Notes: generated by a model from the letters alone, not told the origin. Shown: positions 34,811-45,384, counted from the first letter of the stretch. The stretch is 64,000 nucleotides of DNA from Vibrio ishigakensis (GCF_024347675.1 NZ_AP024881.1:1984001-2048000); one strand, 5' to 3'. A program made the numbers and translations.

Positions 34811-35767
34811 TTAGCACTTACTTTCTATTAACCATTGGCTGATCAGTAGCTCCTGATTCAAGCCCGTGTGTGTGGTAAGTTGCTCAACAAGCTGATTTAG
34901 CCTTTGAGCCATATCGAATGCTTGCTGGTAGTCTAGCTTGGACTTAAGCGAATGCAATGTCTGATGCGACTCTACTGACTGAGTTGGTGCAAAATAGCTC
35001 TTTTGCAATTCAAGCAGTGAAATACTGATGGCCGAGAGTAATGAAATCGCATCTCCCTTCAACACAACCGAAGTAAAGTCATTTGGATGAGCAAAGTTGG
35101 CTTGCAAGAACTGCTCTAAAGCAGCGAGAGATTGCTCAAACGCATCATTCTTTTTACCAAACTCAAGCAGTTGTAGTGGCGCTCCTGCGCACAGCACCTT
35201 GTATAGCTCAGGCATATTACCCTCGCCTTGCTTATCTAGCCAACTAGACAGCTCATCTAGCATCGGGGCTTCAATATGCCAGTGTTGGCATCGCGATTTA
35301 ATGGTCGGCAACAGCCTATGCGGTTCAAAGCTACTTAGGATAAACACACACTGCTCTGGTGGTTGCTCTAGGGTTTTGAGTAGCGCGTTCATGGCTGCTT
35401 CTGTCATGCGCTCTGCGGGCGAAATCACGATTATTCGCAAGCCGTTCAGCTGAGAGGACTCAAGGGCATAACGATTACAGTCACGAATCTGATCCACAGA
35501 AATGCTCGACTTACCCTCTAGTGGAGACACCTGATGTAGGTCGGGGTGAGTACCCGCTTCCACTAAAGAGCAGACGTGGCAAAAGCCACAAGGCTCATTA
35601 CTACTGTTAGTACAGAGCAAGGTTGCAGCCAGAGAGTCAATCACCTCATGGGCACCCATCCCTTGGGAGGCGCTGACCAGTAGTGCACTCGGAAGAGTGT
35701 CCTGTTCAAGGGCTTGAGTAAGCTTTTCCCAAGTAGGTTTCAGCCACGGATAGCTAATGCCAAACAT
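34811..35767 (-). CDS. holB: DNA polymerase III subunit delta'
   Basis: A 318-aa clamp-loader subunit of the replicative polymerase. The N-terminus FGISYPWLKPTWEKL resembles E. coli HolB. The P-loop position is degenerate (SASQGMGAHEV), as expected for the non-ATPase delta' subunit. The zinc module (CTNSSNEPCGFCHVC), the SRC motif (TIKSRCQHW) and LLKTLEQPPEQCVFIL are present. The start is placed at the ATG at 35767, two bases after the tmk stop; a TTG seven codons upstream overlaps tmk and is less likely. Confidence 0.94.
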   Translation of the reverse strand: MFGISYPWLKPTWEKLTQALEQDTLPSALLVSASQGMGAHEVIDSLAATLLCTNSSNEPCGFCHVCSLVEAGTHPDLHQVSPLEGKSSISVDQIRDCNRYALESSQLNGLRIIVISPAERMTEAAMNALLKTLEQPPEQCVFILSSFEPHRLLPTIKSRCQHWHIEAPMLDELSSWLDKQGEGNMPELYKVLCAGAPLQLLEFGKKNDAFEQSLAALEQFLQANFAHPNDFTSVVLKGDAISLLSAISISLLELQKSYFAPTQSVESHQTLHSLKSKLDYQQAFDMAQRLNQLVEQLTTHTGLNQELLISQWLIESKC

Positions 35768-35769
35768 GG

Positions 35770-36402
35770 TTATTGACTCTCTAACCAATTATTCAGCTTG
35801 CCGCGAATATCTTCCGCTACCTGCTCAATACTCTGGCTCGCATCTATGATAAGGATATTGTCGTTAGCATTGGCAAGCTCAAGGTATCGCGCGCGAGCTC
35901 GTTCAAAAAAGCTGATATCCATCTTTTCAATGCGGTCTAGTTCGCCGCGTCCGCGGGCGCGCTCTAAGCCAAGCGTTGGGTCGATATCCATATACAAGGT
36001 CATATCGGGCTCGAAGTCGCCTAAGCTAATGGCTTTTAGTGAAGCCATAGTTTCAGCCGGAATTTGGCGGCCTCCACCTTGATAGGCTTGAGAAGAAAGG
36101 TCGTGTCTGTCCCCAACTACCCAGTTGCCCTGCTCAAGAGCCGGTTTGATAACGGTTTCAACCAGTTGTACTCGAGCGCCATACATAAGCAGAAGCTCAG
36201 TAATGTCCTGTACCTCTTCGCCTTCGGTCTCTTCTTTCACTAAAGCGCGCATCTTCTCTGCAAGCACAGTGCCTCCTGGCTCGCGAGTAGAGGTGATCTC
36301 TGTGACGCCGTGTTGTTTTAGAACCTCATGAATCGCTGAGATAGCGGTACTCTTACCCGCTCCCTCCAGTCCTTCTACAACAATAAACTTTCCTAGACTC
36401 AC
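35770..36402 (-). CDS. tmk: Thymidylate kinase
   Basis: A 210-aa dTMP kinase making dTDP for DNA synthesis. The P-loop [10 protein letters not shown] is at residues 10-19, TSTREPGGT follows, and the DRH motif appears in [17 protein letters not shown]. The start codon is GTG and overlaps the mltG stop as GTGA. It lies in the conserved pabC-mltG-tmk-holB-tatD order. Confidence 0.96.
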   Translation of the reverse strand: MSLGKFIVVEGLEGAGKSTAISAIHEVLKQHGVTEITSTREPGGTVLAEKMRALVKEETEGEEVQDITELLLMYGARVQLVETVIKPALEQGNWVVGDRHDLSSQAYQGGGRQIPAETMASLKAISLGDFEPDMTLYMDIDPTLGLERARGRGELDRIEKMDISFFERARARYLELANANDNILIIDASQSIEQVAEDIRGKLNNWLESQ

Positions 36403-37424
36403 TTACGCGCCCTCAACTTTCTTAGATATTCTTGAACTGCTCGGTTATGGTCGCGCAGATTTTTTGAAAAGACATGGCCACCTTCGCCGCTGGCCACAAA
36501 ATATAGATATTTGCTGTCATCAGGGTCAACCGAAGCGGCAATCGCCTCTTCACCCACCATAGCAATTGGTGTTGGTGGTAAACCAAAGATGGTGTAGGTG
36601 TTGTAAGGGGTCGGAGTTTGCAGGTCACGCTTACGAATATTGCCCTGATATTTATCACCCATACCGTAGATCACGGTCGGGTCGGTTTGTAATCGCATAC
36701 CGATATTCAAGCGGTTCACAAATACCGAAGAAACCAGTGGGCGCTCTTCTGGAACTGCCGTCTCTTTCTCGATAATAGAAGCCAAGATAAGGGCTTCATA
36801 GGCATTCTTAAGTGGCAGTTTCTCCTGACGCCCGCCCCAGTACTTTTCTAGGGTTTGATTAAGCGAAGTGTTGGCGCGACGCATAATGTCGAGATCGGAC
36901 ATTCCTACCGTATAGTGATAGGTATTGGCCAGGAACAAGCCTTCTAATTTGTCACGCTCTATACCTAGCTCCTTTGCAATCTCTTGCTCAGACATATCCA
37001 CTGTGGAATGCACTAGGTGCGGCGCCTCATCAAACTGAGTGCGCCACTCTTTAAAGGTACTACCTTCGACAAAGGTGATACTAAACTGCGCTTCTTTACC
37101 ATTAACCAGAGACAGTAGCGCTTCTTTCAAACTCAGATTTGGCTCAAGCTCGAAGGTACCTGCTTTAAGTTGGGTCACCTCAGGGTGAAGACGGCGAATA
37201 AGCTTGGCCACATAATCTGCATCAGCAGATTGAATCCAGTTATCGGTTTCAAATCGGCGCAAAATGGAATTAAAAGACGTGCCCGATTCGATAGTGACTA
37301 GGGTAGGTTCTTGAATGCTTACTGTTTGTCCCAAGTAAGTATCCATTTGATTCTTGACATAAAAAACTGCGCCGGCTGCCACAACGACTAGGCAAACGCA
37401 GAGCAGTAATAACTTTTTAAACAC
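36399..37424 (-). CDS. mltG: Endolytic murein transglycosylase MltG (YceG)
   Basis: A 341-aa membrane-anchored lytic transglycosylase that cuts nascent glycan strands and may set their length. An N-terminal membrane helix ([21 protein letters not shown]) is followed by a LysM-like region and the YceG domain with the catalytic Glu in [15 protein letters not shown] and the QTDPTVIYG block. The start chosen is GTG at 37424, with AGGAGAGG 7 bases upstream; an ATG eight codons further up has no comparable site. It overlaps the end of pabC by 8 bases and the tmk start by 4. Confidence 0.93.
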   Translation of the reverse strand: MFKKLLLLCVCLVVVAAGAVFYVKNQMDTYLGQTVSIQEPTLVTIESGTSFNSILRRFETDNWIQSADADYVAKLIRRLHPEVTQLKAGTFELEPNLSLKEALLSLVNGKEAQFSITFVEGSTFKEWRTQFDEAPHLVHSTVDMSEQEIAKELGIERDKLEGLFLANTYHYTVGMSDLDIMRRANTSLNQTLEKYWGGRQEKLPLKNAYEALILASIIEKETAVPEERPLVSSVFVNRLNIGMRLQTDPTVIYGMGDKYQGNIRKRDLQTPTPYNTYTIFGLPPTPIAMVGEEAIAASVDPDDSKYLYFVASGEGGHVFSKNLRDHNRAVQEYLRKLRARK

Positions 37425-38223
37425 TATTAATCCTCTCCTGTAGATCACGAGTGATTATACCTATCGGGAAAGATTTGTGGGTGATTTTTGTGACAGGAGC
37501 GATGCCAAGGATGGCATTAGTAATAAATACTTGGTCCGCCGACAACAGATGGTCTAACTCGAACTCGCCAATAATGACCTTAAGTCCCATGTTCTGCGCA
37601 TCTATCATCACTAATCGGCGTGCAATTCCGGCCACACCTGCTTTTTCAATGCTAGGGGAATAGAGAGTATTGCCTTTAACCCAGAAAAGGTTCGCCATGG
37701 TAGTCTCAACGATATGGTTGTTGATATCCAGCACTACCCCATCGGGCATATCTTGCTGCTCCATATCGGCTTTCATTAGCACCTGCTCTAAGCGGTTATT
37801 GTGCTTGCGACCGGCAAGTAAAGGATTGATACCCAGTTTATGCTCAGCTATTCCCAACTCAATCCCTTCAAGCTGCCAAAAACTATAGTGAGAGGGATAA
37901 TCAAAGTTTGAGATTACTATGGTTGGCTTGTTTATTCCCTGCGGACTGTAACCTCGACCGCCACTACCTCTGCTTACTAATAGTTTTACACCGCCAAGCC
38001 CTTCAGATTTAGCTGCGGTTTCCACCCACTCTCGCACCTGTTTCCAGTTTGGTTGCGGTATCTGTAGTAGCGTCAAGCAGTCTTGCATTCGCTCGACATG
38101 CAAAGACCAATGCTCTGGTTTGCCATCTATGGTGCGGATTGTGGTAAAGCCACCGTCCCCGTAGTTAAAACTTCTGTCCGTTGCGTCTATTTGGTCCGAG
38201 ATTACGCCATTTATCCATATCAT
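37417..38223 (-). CDS. pabC: Aminodeoxychorismate lyase
   Basis: A 268-aa PLP-dependent fold-type IV enzyme that converts aminodeoxychorismate to p-aminobenzoate for folate synthesis. It starts WINGVISDQIDATDRSFNYGDGGFTTI, where the FNYGDG turn is typical. The PLP lysine lies in AGRKHNNRLEQVL, and the C-terminal VFITNAILGIAPV is conserved. The gene comes between the fabF terminator and mltG and starts the mltG-tmk-holB run. Confidence 0.94.
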   Translation of the reverse strand: MIWINGVISDQIDATDRSFNYGDGGFTTIRTIDGKPEHWSLHVERMQDCLTLLQIPQPNWKQVREWVETAAKSEGLGGVKLLVSRGSGGRGYSPQGINKPTIVISNFDYPSHYSFWQLEGIELGIAEHKLGINPLLAGRKHNNRLEQVLMKADMEQQDMPDGVVLDINNHIVETTMANLFWVKGNTLYSPSIEKAGVAGIARRLVMIDAQNMGLKVIIGEFELDHLLSADQVFITNAILGIAPVTKITHKSFPIGIITRDLQERINSV

Positions 38224-38249
38224 GGGGCTGATTCCCTAAGGGCTAAAAA

Positions 38250-38292
38250 CAAAAAAGGTCAGAGCCAATTTCATCGAAATTGAGTCTGACCT
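38250..38292 (-). terminator. Intrinsic terminator of fabF / fab cluster
   Basis: On the minus strand GGTCAGA..CAATTTC pairs with GAAATTG..TCTGACC in a long interrupted stem, followed by TTTTTTG. It lies 31 bases past the fabF stop and separates the fab cluster from pabC. Confidence 0.9.
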
Positions 38293-38323
38293 GACAATTC
38301 TAGCGAATTTTTAGACGGTTAGA

Positions 38324-39574
38324 TTAGATCTTTTTGAAGATCAATGAACCGTTAGTACCACCGAAGCCGAATGAGTTACATAGAGCGTACTCTGTGTCTA
38401 GATCCTTCGCTTCGTTTGGCACTAGGTCAATACCTAGCTCAGCTGCGCGAGGGTCCATGTCATTTAGGTTGATCGTAGGTGGAGCTTTCTGATCCAGAAG
38501 TGCTTTCACTGTGATGATAGCCTCAACTGAACCCGCAGCACCTAGAAGGTGACCAATCATAGACTTGGTAGAAGATACCTTAACTTGAGCCGCACCTGCT
38601 TCGCCTAGTGCGCGCTTAACGCCCATAAGCTCTGCAACATCACCTGCTGGAGTTGAGGTGCCGTGCGCGTTGATGTAACCCACTTGCTCACCTGTGATAC
38701 CAGCGTCACGCATTGCTGCTTCCATCGCCAGTGCACCACCAGAGCCATCTTCACTTGGAGAGGTCATGTGGTAAGCATCTCCACTCATACCAAAGCCAAC
38801 AAGCTCACAGTAGATATCAGCGCCACGTGCTTTAGCATGCTCGTACTCTTCTAGAACCATGATGCCCGCACCGTCACCAAGAACGAAACCGTCACGACCA
38901 GAATCCCATGGGCGAGATGCACCTTGTGGGTCTTCGTTGTTAGTAGAAAGCGCTTTTGCAGCACCGAAGCCTGCCATACCCATAGGGGTAGAAGCTTTCT
39001 CAGAACCACCTGCAACCATAGCGTCTGCATCGCCGTATGCGATCATACGAGCAGCATGGCCAATGTTATGAAGGCCAGTAGTACATGCTGTTGAGATAGC
39101 GATGTTTGGACCGCGAAGGCCACGCATGATAGATAGGTTACCTGCAACCATGTTAACTATGGTTGATGGTACGAAGAATGGGCTTACTTTACGTGGGCCA
39201 CGGTTAGTAAGAGTTTGGATACCGTTTTCGATTAGACCAAGGCCACCAATGCCCGAACCAATCGCAACACCTACGCGTGCGCAGTTCTCTTCTGTGATTT
39301 CTAGGCCAGAATCATCTAGCGCCTGAACACCTGCTGCAATGCCGTACTGGATGAATAGATCCATTTTACGAGCATCTTTTTTAGACATGTACTCTTCGCA
39401 GTTAAAGTCTTTAACCATAGCTGCAAAGCGTGTAGAGAAATCGGTAGTGTCAAAGTGCTCAATATTTGAAACACCACTTTGACCAGATAGCAGGGCTTTC
39501 CAAGAAGATTCAACGGTGTTGCCTACCGGTGACAACATACCCATACCAGTGACAACAACACGACGCTTGGACAC
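38324..39574 (-). CDS. fabF: 3-oxoacyl-ACP synthase II (KAS II)
   Basis: A 416-aa condensing enzyme elongating fatty acids. The nucleophile Cys164 is in [11 protein letters not shown]; the two active-site histidines are in [12 protein letters not shown] and [14 protein letters not shown]. The N-terminus [19 protein letters not shown] is nearly identical to other gammaproteobacterial FabF. The start codon is GTG, with GGAG 7 bases upstream. It follows acpP across a 95-base gap containing a strong hairpin. Confidence 0.97.
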   Translation of the reverse strand: MSKRRVVVTGMGMLSPVGNTVESSWKALLSGQSGVSNIEHFDTTDFSTRFAAMVKDFNCEEYMSKKDARKMDLFIQYGIAAGVQALDDSGLEITEENCARVGVAIGSGIGGLGLIENGIQTLTNRGPRKVSPFFVPSTIVNMVAGNLSIMRGLRGPNIAISTACTTGLHNIGHAARMIAYGDADAMVAGGSEKASTPMGMAGFGAAKALSTNNEDPQGASRPWDSGRDGFVLGDGAGIMVLEEYEHAKARGADIYCELVGFGMSGDAYHMTSPSEDGSGGALAMEAAMRDAGITGEQVGYINAHGTSTPAGDVAELMGVKRALGEAGAAQVKVSSTKSMIGHLLGAAGSVEAIITVKALLDQKAPPTINLNDMDPRAAELGIDLVPNEAKDLDTEYALCNSFGFGGTNGSLIFKKI

Positions 39575-39636
39575 GATATAACTCCGGGATTGATTTGATT
39601 TAAAAGAAAGGTAGCTAGGGATAGCTAAAGAGAAAT

Positions 39637-39660
39637 CAGGCGGTCATGAGTGACCGCCTG
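39637..39660 (-). terminator. Strong hairpin between acpP and fabF
   Basis: A perfect 10-bp stem CAGGCGGTCA/TGACCGCCTG with a 4-base loop, 10 bases past the acpP stop. On the minus strand it is followed by ATTTCTCTTT, so it is a partial terminator or mRNA-stabilising hairpin rather than a full stop. Confidence 0.6.
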
Positions 39661-39669
39661 AAAGGAGAA

Positions 39670-39903
39670 TTACTGAGCGCTGTTTACGTAGTCGATAGCA
39701 GCTTGAACAGTAGTGATTTTCTCTGCTTCTTCGTCTGGGATCTCAGTGTCGAACTCTTCTTCTAGAGCCATTACTAGCTCAACTGTGTCTAGAGAGTCAG
39801 CGCCTAGATCGTCAACGAAAGATGCTTCGTTCTTAACTTCTGCTTCGTCAACACCTAGTTGTTCAACGATGATTTTTTTTACACGTTCTTCAAGATTGCT
39901 CAT
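39670..39903 (-). CDS. acpP: Acyl carrier protein
   Basis: A 77-aa acidic acyl carrier protein. Ser37 in [18 protein letters not shown] is the phosphopantetheine attachment site. The sequence is almost identical to the E. coli protein. It lies between fabG and fabF. A hairpin right after the stop could let the acpP mRNA accumulate above its neighbours. Confidence 0.98.
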   Translation of the reverse strand: MSNLEERVKKIIVEQLGVDEAEVKNEASFVDDLGADSLDTVELVMALEEEFDTEIPDEEAEKITTVQAAIDYVNSAQ

Positions 39904-40065
39904 TTTTTATTTCCTATACAAGAAGTCGCTTAATGCGATGTTTTGCGTAGTTTATTCGAAAGTAAGAAAGTTGCAAGGGCATCCTTGCTGGTCAAACCAC
40001 AATTTTGCGATTTTAACCGATTTTCCACGCAATATTGACTTATATCATGTCAATATTGCATGAAA

Positions 40066-40800
40066 TTAAACCATGTACATGCCACCGTTTACATGTAGCG
40101 TTTCACCTGTGATATAGGCTGCATCTGGAGACGCTAGGAACGCCACAGCTGCTGCAATTTCACGAGGATCACCCAAACGACCTGCCGGTACAGACGACAG
40201 TGTAGCAGCACGCTGCTCGTCGTTTAGTGCTTTAGTCATATCTGTTTCGATAAAGCCCGGAGCTACTGTGTTTACTGTAACGCCACGAGACGCCACTTCA
40301 CGTGCCATAGACTTAGTGAAACCGATAACGCCCGCTTTCGCTGCTGCATAGTTAGTTTGACCTGGGTTACCCATGGTGCCAACTACAGAGCCAACATTGA
40401 TGATACGGCCACATTTCTTCTTCATCATGCCACGTAGTACTGCTTTAGACAAACGGAAGATTGAAGTCAGGTTAGTGTCCATAATATCTGTCCACTCGTC
40501 ATCTTTCATGCGCATTAGCAGATTATCGCGCGTGATACCTGCATTATTAACCAAGATGTCCAGTGGACCGAACTCTTCAGTGATCGCCTTAAGCACAGAT
40601 TCGATAGACGCAGGATCAGTTACGTTCAGCGCCATACCCTTGCCATTGTCGCCGAGATACTCAGAAATAGCTGCTGCGCCATTCTCGCTGGTCGCTGTGC
40701 CGATTACTGTCGCGCCACGCTCAACCAAAGTCTCAGCGATTGAACGACCGATACCACGGCTTGCACCCGTTACTAGTGCGATTTTTCCTTCAAGATTCAT
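40066..40800 (-). CDS. fabG: 3-oxoacyl-ACP reductase
   Basis: A 244-aa short-chain dehydrogenase reducing beta-ketoacyl-ACP with NADPH. The nucleotide-binding TGASRGIGRS is at residues 11-20; the catalytic Ser-Tyr-Lys set is in INVGSVVGTMGNPGQTNYAA followed by AKAG. The start is the ATG at 40800, which gives the E. coli FabG length and has GGAG upstream; a five-codon extension is not supported. It lies 21 bases after fabD. Confidence 0.97.
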   Translation of the reverse strand: MNLEGKIALVTGASRGIGRSIAETLVERGATVIGTATSENGAAAISEYLGDNGKGMALNVTDPASIESVLKAITEEFGPLDILVNNAGITRDNLLMRMKDDEWTDIMDTNLTSIFRLSKAVLRGMMKKKCGRIINVGSVVGTMGNPGQTNYAAAKAGVIGFTKSMAREVASRGVTVNTVAPGFIETDMTKALNDEQRAATLSSVPAGRLGDPREIAAAVAFLASPDAAYITGETLHVNGGMYMV

Positions 40801-40821
40801 TATTCGTTGCTCCAAAACTTA

Positions 40822-41745
40822 TTATTTCGCGGCTTCAAGAGAAGCTGCGTCATTTACTGCTGCCGCACTTAGTGACTTAACGATGCGCTTAGTCAGGCCT
40901 GTAAGAACCTTGCCTGGACCTAGCTCTAGTAGTTTCTCTACGCCTTGCTCGTGCATAGACTGAACCGTCTCAGTCCAACGTACTGGGCTGTATAGCTGAC
41001 GTACAAGCGCTTGCTTAATTACCGCTGGATCCGTTGCCGCTTCAACGTCAACGTTGTTGATTACTGGCAGTGCTGGAGTATTAAACTGGATAGATTCTAG
41101 CGCTTCAGCTAGCTTGTCAGCCGCTGGCTTCATCAATGCACAGTGCGAAGGTACAGATACAGGCAGTGGAAGTGCACGCTTAGCGCCCGCTTCTTTACAT
41201 AGTGCGCCCGCACGCTCTACTGCATCTTTGTTACCTGCGATAACAACCTGACCAGGAGAGTTGAAGTTTACTGGAGAAACAACTTCACCTTGCGCTGCTT
41301 CTTCACACGCCTTAGCGATCTCTTCGTCGCCTAGACCGATGATAGCGTACATAGCGCCAGTACCTGCTGGTACCGCTTGTTGCATTAGTTGGCCGCGTAG
41401 CTCAACTAGCTTGATCGCTTCTTTGAAATCAATAACGCCAGCACAAACTAGTGCTGAGTATTCACCTAGGCTGTGACCCGCGACTAGTTCCGGAGTTGCT
41501 AGACTTTGCTCGTTCCAAACGCGCCAGATCGCAACAGATGCTGCAAGAAGTGCAGGCTGAGTGCGTTGCGTTTGGTTTAGGTCTTCAGCTGGGCCGTCTT
41601 GAATAAGTGCCCATAGGTCATAGCCAAGAACCTCAGAAGCTTCAGCAAATGTTTGCTTTACTACTTCGTGCTGCTCGCCAAGCTCTGCCAACATACCCAG
41701 GCTTTGAGAACCTTGTCCTGGGAAAACAATTGCAAATTTGCTCAT
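40822..41745 (-). CDS. fabD: Malonyl-CoA:ACP transacylase
   Basis: A 307-aa transacylase loading malonyl groups onto ACP. The nucleophile elbow is VAGHSLGEYSALV, the oxyanion Gln is in FPGQGSQSLGML near the N-terminus, and the active His is in SVPSHCALMKPAA. It is preceded by a strong terminator-like hairpin after fabH, so it may also have its own promoter. Confidence 0.97.
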   Translation of the reverse strand: MSKFAIVFPGQGSQSLGMLAELGEQHEVVKQTFAEASEVLGYDLWALIQDGPAEDLNQTQRTQPALLAASVAIWRVWNEQSLATPELVAGHSLGEYSALVCAGVIDFKEAIKLVELRGQLMQQAVPAGTGAMYAIIGLGDEEIAKACEEAAQGEVVSPVNFNSPGQVVIAGNKDAVERAGALCKEAGAKRALPLPVSVPSHCALMKPAADKLAEALESIQFNTPALPVINNVDVEAATDPAVIKQALVRQLYSPVRWTETVQSMHEQGVEKLLELGPGKVLTGLTKRIVKSLSAAAVNDAASLEAAK

Positions 41746-41773
41746 AATTCGTCCTTAAGCTTTGCTTATATAT

Positions 41774-41801
41774 TTAAAAAGAAGTGCCTGAGCACTTCTT
41801 T
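41774..41801 (-). terminator. Terminator/attenuator between fabH and fabD
   Basis: On the minus strand AAAGAAGTGC pairs perfectly with GCACTTCTTT (10 bp, 4-base loop), followed by TTAAATATA. It starts 24 bases past the fabH stop. Confidence 0.82.
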
Positions 41802-41824
41802 GCTATTCGTGGGTACTCTCTAAG

Positions 41825-42775
41825 TTAGAACTTTACCAGAGCTGAACCCCAAGTGAATCCGCCGCCAAACGCTTCAAGAAGCAGGGTTTGACCACGCTTA
41901 ATTCGACCATCACGAACTGCTTCATCTAGCGCAGTAGGTACGGTTGCTGCCGAGGTATTACCGTGACGATCAAGAGTGATAACCACTTGGTCCATCGACA
42001 TTCTCAGCTTCTTAGCCGTTGCTGAGATAATGCGAAGGTTCGCTTGGTGTGGCACTAGCCAGTCCAGCTCTTCCTTCTCCATATTGTTCGCTTTAAGGGT
42101 ATCGGTTACTAGGCGTGAAAGCTGAGTCACCGCTACCTTGAATACTTCATTACCTGTCATGTGAAGCCACTTATCGACTTCACCGCCACGTACTGGCATC
42201 TCTAGACTTAAAAGATCGCCATAACGACCGTCTGCACCTAGGTGAGTAGACAGAATACCCGGCTCTTCGCTCGCGCCGACAACCACAGCGCCCGCACCAT
42301 CACCAAATAGGATAACGGTAGAACGGTCGATGTCGTCTACAGACTTAGACAGTGCGTCTGAGCCAATCACTAGGATGTTTTTACACATGCCAGAGCGGAT
42401 ATGTTGGTCTGCAATAGACAGGGCATAAACAAAGCCTGTACATGCAGCCGCTACGTCGAAAGCACCGCAACCCGGGATTTCAAGCATACCTTGGATTTGG
42501 CAAGCTGATGATGGGAAGGCGTGACTACCACTGGTGGTCGCAACGATGATCAGGTCGATATCGTGTTTATCGATACCCGCCATTTCGATTGCGTTCTTAG
42601 CGGCAATAAAGCCCATATCGGCAACGGTTTCATCTGGCGCTGAAATACGACGCTCTTTGATACCAGTACGAGCAACGATCCACTCGTCGCTGGTATCTAC
42701 CATTTTTTCTAAATCTGCATTTGTGCGCACTTGTGAAGGCAAATAGCTGCCTGTGCCTAATATTTTGCTGTACAT
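41825..42775 (-). CDS. fabH: 3-oxoacyl-ACP synthase III
   Basis: A 316-aa KAS III that starts fatty-acid synthesis by joining acetyl-CoA and malonyl-ACP. The catalytic triad is recognisable: Cys112 in [12 protein letters not shown], His in [10 protein letters not shown] and Asn in [10 protein letters not shown]. The N-terminus [18 protein letters not shown] is typical. It follows plsX by 5 bases and is followed by a strong hairpin before fabD. Confidence 0.97.
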   Translation of the reverse strand: MYSKILGTGSYLPSQVRTNADLEKMVDTSDEWIVARTGIKERRISAPDETVADMGFIAAKNAIEMAGIDKHDIDLIIVATTSGSHAFPSSACQIQGMLEIPGCGAFDVAAACTGFVYALSIADQHIRSGMCKNILVIGSDALSKSVDDIDRSTVILFGDGAGAVVVGASEEPGILSTHLGADGRYGDLLSLEMPVRGGEVDKWLHMTGNEVFKVAVTQLSRLVTDTLKANNMEKEELDWLVPHQANLRIISATAKKLRMSMDQVVITLDRHGNTSAATVPTALDEAVRDGRIKRGQTLLLEAFGGGFTWGSALVKF

Positions 42776-42780
42776 GAAGA

Positions 42781-43806
42781 CTATTGTTGCCTCTCGAGTA
42801 AAACGGTTTCCAAACGATCACTAATACGACTCGGTACCTGTCGTTTGACTTCGTGAACTGCCTCTAGAATTGCATTGATGATAGCAGTTTTATCCGCACT
42901 TCCGTGACTTTTGATGACAATGCCGCGCAATCCTAGCAAACTTGCACCATTATACTGGTCGGGGTTCATCTGTTTGAGGTCAGAAATCAACCCACCAAAG
43001 AAGATTTTTGCTAGCCAAGATTTAAATTTGGACTGGCACAAGTGGCGCTTAAGGTGCTCTAGGAATAGATTTGCCACCCCTTCTTGCGCTTTTAGACACA
43101 CATTTCCCACGAATCCATCGCAAACCACCACATCAGCCTCATCATGAAGGATCTGGTGGGCTTCAACAAAGCCGGTGTAATTGATGGAGTGAGCAGAACT
43201 GAGCATATCCGCGCAAGATTTAACTAGATCGTTCCCTTTAACCTCTTCCGCGCCCACATTCAAGATGGCCACGCGAGGCGTGCGGCCTAGGTGTTGCTCC
43301 GCCAGTGCTGAGCCCATAACTGCGAACTGGAAAAGGTGCTCTGCTTCGACCGAGACATTCGCTCCAAGGTCCAGAAGCCATACCTTTTGCCCGCTACGAG
43401 TAGGTAGTGATGAAACAAGCGCCGGTCTTTCGATACCAGGAAGCAGTTTGAGTCGATAACGAGACAGCGCCATTAAAGCGCCAGTATTACCTCCGCTGAC
43501 GCACGCTTGCGCCTGCTGAGATTCAACAAGATCGATAGCTTCCCACATCGAACTACCCTGACCACGACGTAAAGCTCTAGACGGTTTTTCCCCATCAGAA
43601 ATAACTTTGTCGGTGTGCTGGATTTGAATGCGGTCTTTGGGATAGGACCCAATAGAGGTGAGCTCGGGAAGGATAAGGGATTCATCCCCTACTAAAATGA
43701 CTTTCAGCTCTGGGAAAATAGACAATGCCTGCACGGCGGCAGGCACTGTAATGCGAGGACCGAAGTCCCCGCCCATTGCATCAAGTGCAACGGTAATCGT
43801 TCGCAA
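42781..43806 (-). CDS. plsX: Phosphate acyltransferase PlsX
   Basis: A 341-aa enzyme making acyl-phosphate from acyl-ACP for phospholipid synthesis. It begins [20 protein letters not shown], with further blocks [29 protein letters not shown] and GFVEAHQIL. The start codon is TTG, with AAGG 7 bases upstream, placed 9 bases after the rpmF stop; a rare start is plausible for this gene. It lies in the conserved yceD-rpmF-plsX-fabH order. Confidence 0.95.
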   Translation of the reverse strand: MRTITVALDAMGGDFGPRITVPAAVQALSIFPELKVILVGDESLILPELTSIGSYPKDRIQIQHTDKVISDGEKPSRALRRGQGSSMWEAIDLVESQQAQACVSGGNTGALMALSRYRLKLLPGIERPALVSSLPTRSGQKVWLLDLGANVSVEAEHLFQFAVMGSALAEQHLGRTPRVAILNVGAEEVKGNDLVKSCADMLSSAHSINYTGFVEAHQILHDEADVVVCDGFVGNVCLKAQEGVANLFLEHLKRHLCQSKFKSWLAKIFFGGLISDLKQMNPDQYNGASLLGLRGIVIKSHGSADKTAIINAILEAVHEVKRQVPSRISDRLETVLLERQQ

Positions 43807-43815
43807 AAGGCAACC

Positions 43816-43986
43816 TTACTTGTTGATTACCTTTTTGCCACGGTAGTAACCGTCAGCAGTCACGTTGTGACGTAGGTGAGTTTCACCTGAAGTTGCGTCT
43901 ACAGATAGTGCAGCTGTAGTTAGCGCATCGTGTGAACGACGCATGCCACGCATTGAACGTGATTTTTTGCTCTTTTGTACGGCCAT
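43816..43986 (-). CDS. rpmF: 50S ribosomal protein L32
   Basis: A 56-aa ribosomal protein. It starts [20 protein letters not shown] and ends [11 protein letters not shown], the canonical L32 pattern (non-zinc form, no CxxC). The ATG at 43986 comes 5 bases after the yceD stop, with AGGAG within the end of yceD. It is co-transcribed with yceD and plsX. Confidence 0.98.
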   Translation of the reverse strand: MAVQKSKKSRSMRGMRRSHDALTTAALSVDATSGETHLRHNVTADGYYRGKKVINK

Positions 43987-43991
43987 TGACC

Positions 43992-44528
43992 CTACTCCTT
44001 TGTCTGTGCTTTTAAGCTTTTTAAAACTTCGAACGGGTTTGGTTTCGATTCCTCAATTTCTTCAGGAAGCTCACCAAATACCAAGTTACTTGAATCAACG
44101 CTACAGTCAGACAGATCGTGCATTGCTACCTGTGGTAAACCAAGAATGAACTCGTCTTCAACTAGTTGTATTAGGTCGCATTCACCGTACTCGTTCAGAT
44201 CTACCAAATCGTACTCTTCCGGTGCGTTCTCTTCAGTCTGCTCACCTTTATTAGGTGTGTAGACGAATTGAACTTCACACAAGTGTGTGAAAACCTCATT
44301 ACAACGCTGACACTCTAATTCGACTTCGACGTTAGCTTTACCAGAGATAACGACTAGTCGCTGTTCATCCAAACCAAAGGACAATTGAACATCTGCATCG
44401 CGTTTTACGCTTTCGACCGACTCATTCAAGCGCTTGAGCAGACTGACTTGGATGATGCCATCGTAGTCCAATCGTTTCTGAGCTGCTTTACTCGGGTCAA
44501 CCGTTCGCGGTATTTTTACCTTTTGCAT
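43992..44528 (-). CDS. yceD: YceD/DUF177 protein (23S rRNA accumulation protein)
   Basis: A 178-aa DUF177 protein. The N-terminus [22 protein letters not shown] is diagnostic. The CxxC in [11 protein letters not shown] suits a metal site; the middle is very acidic ([20 protein letters not shown]). In E. coli YceD is linked to 23S rRNA accumulation. It starts the yceD-rpmF-plsX-fab cluster and is divergent from the Maf protein gene. Confidence 0.93.
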   Translation of the reverse strand: MQKVKIPRTVDPSKAAQKRLDYDGIIQVSLLKRLNESVESVKRDADVQLSFGLDEQRLVVISGKANVEVELECQRCNEVFTHLCEVQFVYTPNKGEQTEENAPEEYDLVDLNEYGECDLIQLVEDEFILGLPQVAMHDLSDCSVDSSNLVFGELPEEIEESKPNPFEVLKSLKAQTKE

Positions 44529-44745
44529 AGGGCGCGAATATTATCTTTGAAATTGAATTTAGTCAAAGGAAAACAACAAAAAATTAATCATTTTTTGTAC
44601 ATTTACTCGCGCGTTATTTAATAGAGTTCGATAGAGCGAAATGCCCTCACCACATCTATCTTTTGCGAGCCCCTACTATTCTACAACAAGATACTGAGAA
44701 ATCTGCTAATTTATGCCAATCAATAAGCCAACACTAAGTAGTGAT

Positions 44746-45333
44746 ATGACCGATTATCAGCTGGTTCTCGCTTCCACCTCGCCATTCCGTGCCGAGATTT
44801 TAAAAAAGCTCCAACTTCCCTTTTTGATCCTTTCGCCAGATTTTGACGAAACACCGCTAAAAGATGAAACTCCACAGGAGTTGGTGATTCGTTTGGCCGA
44901 AGGCAAGGCAAGGTCCTGTCACCTACCCGAAGGCAACCACCTAGTGATAGGTTCGGATCAGGTGTGCGTGGTAGATGGCAAGATATTGGGTAAACCGCAT
45001 ACTCGTGAAAAAGCTATTGCTCAGTTAAAGGCGCAGAGCGGGAAATCTATCTGCTTCTATACAGGACTGGCACTGTTTGATTCATCGACAGGTGCAACTG
45101 AGACTAAGCTGGATACCTTTGTTGTGCACTTTAGAGACCTTACCGATAAGCAGATCGCCGCATATGTAGATAAAGAGCAACCGCTGAATTGTGCTGGGAG
45201 TTTTAAGAGCGAAGGCTTGGGAATTACGCTGTTTAGTCGGCTTGAAGGTAAAGACCCGAATACGCTGATTGGGCTACCACTGATTGATTTGGTGGGTATG
45301 TTGGAAAGTAAGGGTGTTGCGGTACTGGGTTAA
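44746..45333 (+). CDS. Maf family nucleotide pyrophosphatase (YceF-like)
   Basis: A 195-aa Maf/HAM1-like phosphatase, most like E. coli YceF, which hydrolyses 7-methyl-GTP. Family motifs are LASTSPFRAEILKKL at the N-terminus, PDFDETP, VIGSDQVCVVDG with the catalytic Asp, and the C-terminal GSFKSEGLGITLFSR and LIGLPLIDLVGML. The start at 44746 gives the usual family length; an ATG 11 codons upstream is possible but extends beyond the family start. It is divergent from yceD. Confidence 0.93.
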   Translation: MTDYQLVLASTSPFRAEILKKLQLPFLILSPDFDETPLKDETPQELVIRLAEGKARSCHLPEGNHLVIGSDQVCVVDGKILGKPHTREKAIAQLKAQSGKSICFYTGLALFDSSTGATETKLDTFVVHFRDLTDKQIAAYVDKEQPLNCAGSFKSEGLGITLFSRLEGKDPNTLIGLPLIDLVGMLESKGVAVLG

Positions 45334-45384
45334 TGCGTTTGAAGGTTAGTCTGTTCGTACTATAGATACCTGATAAGCTTCGCG

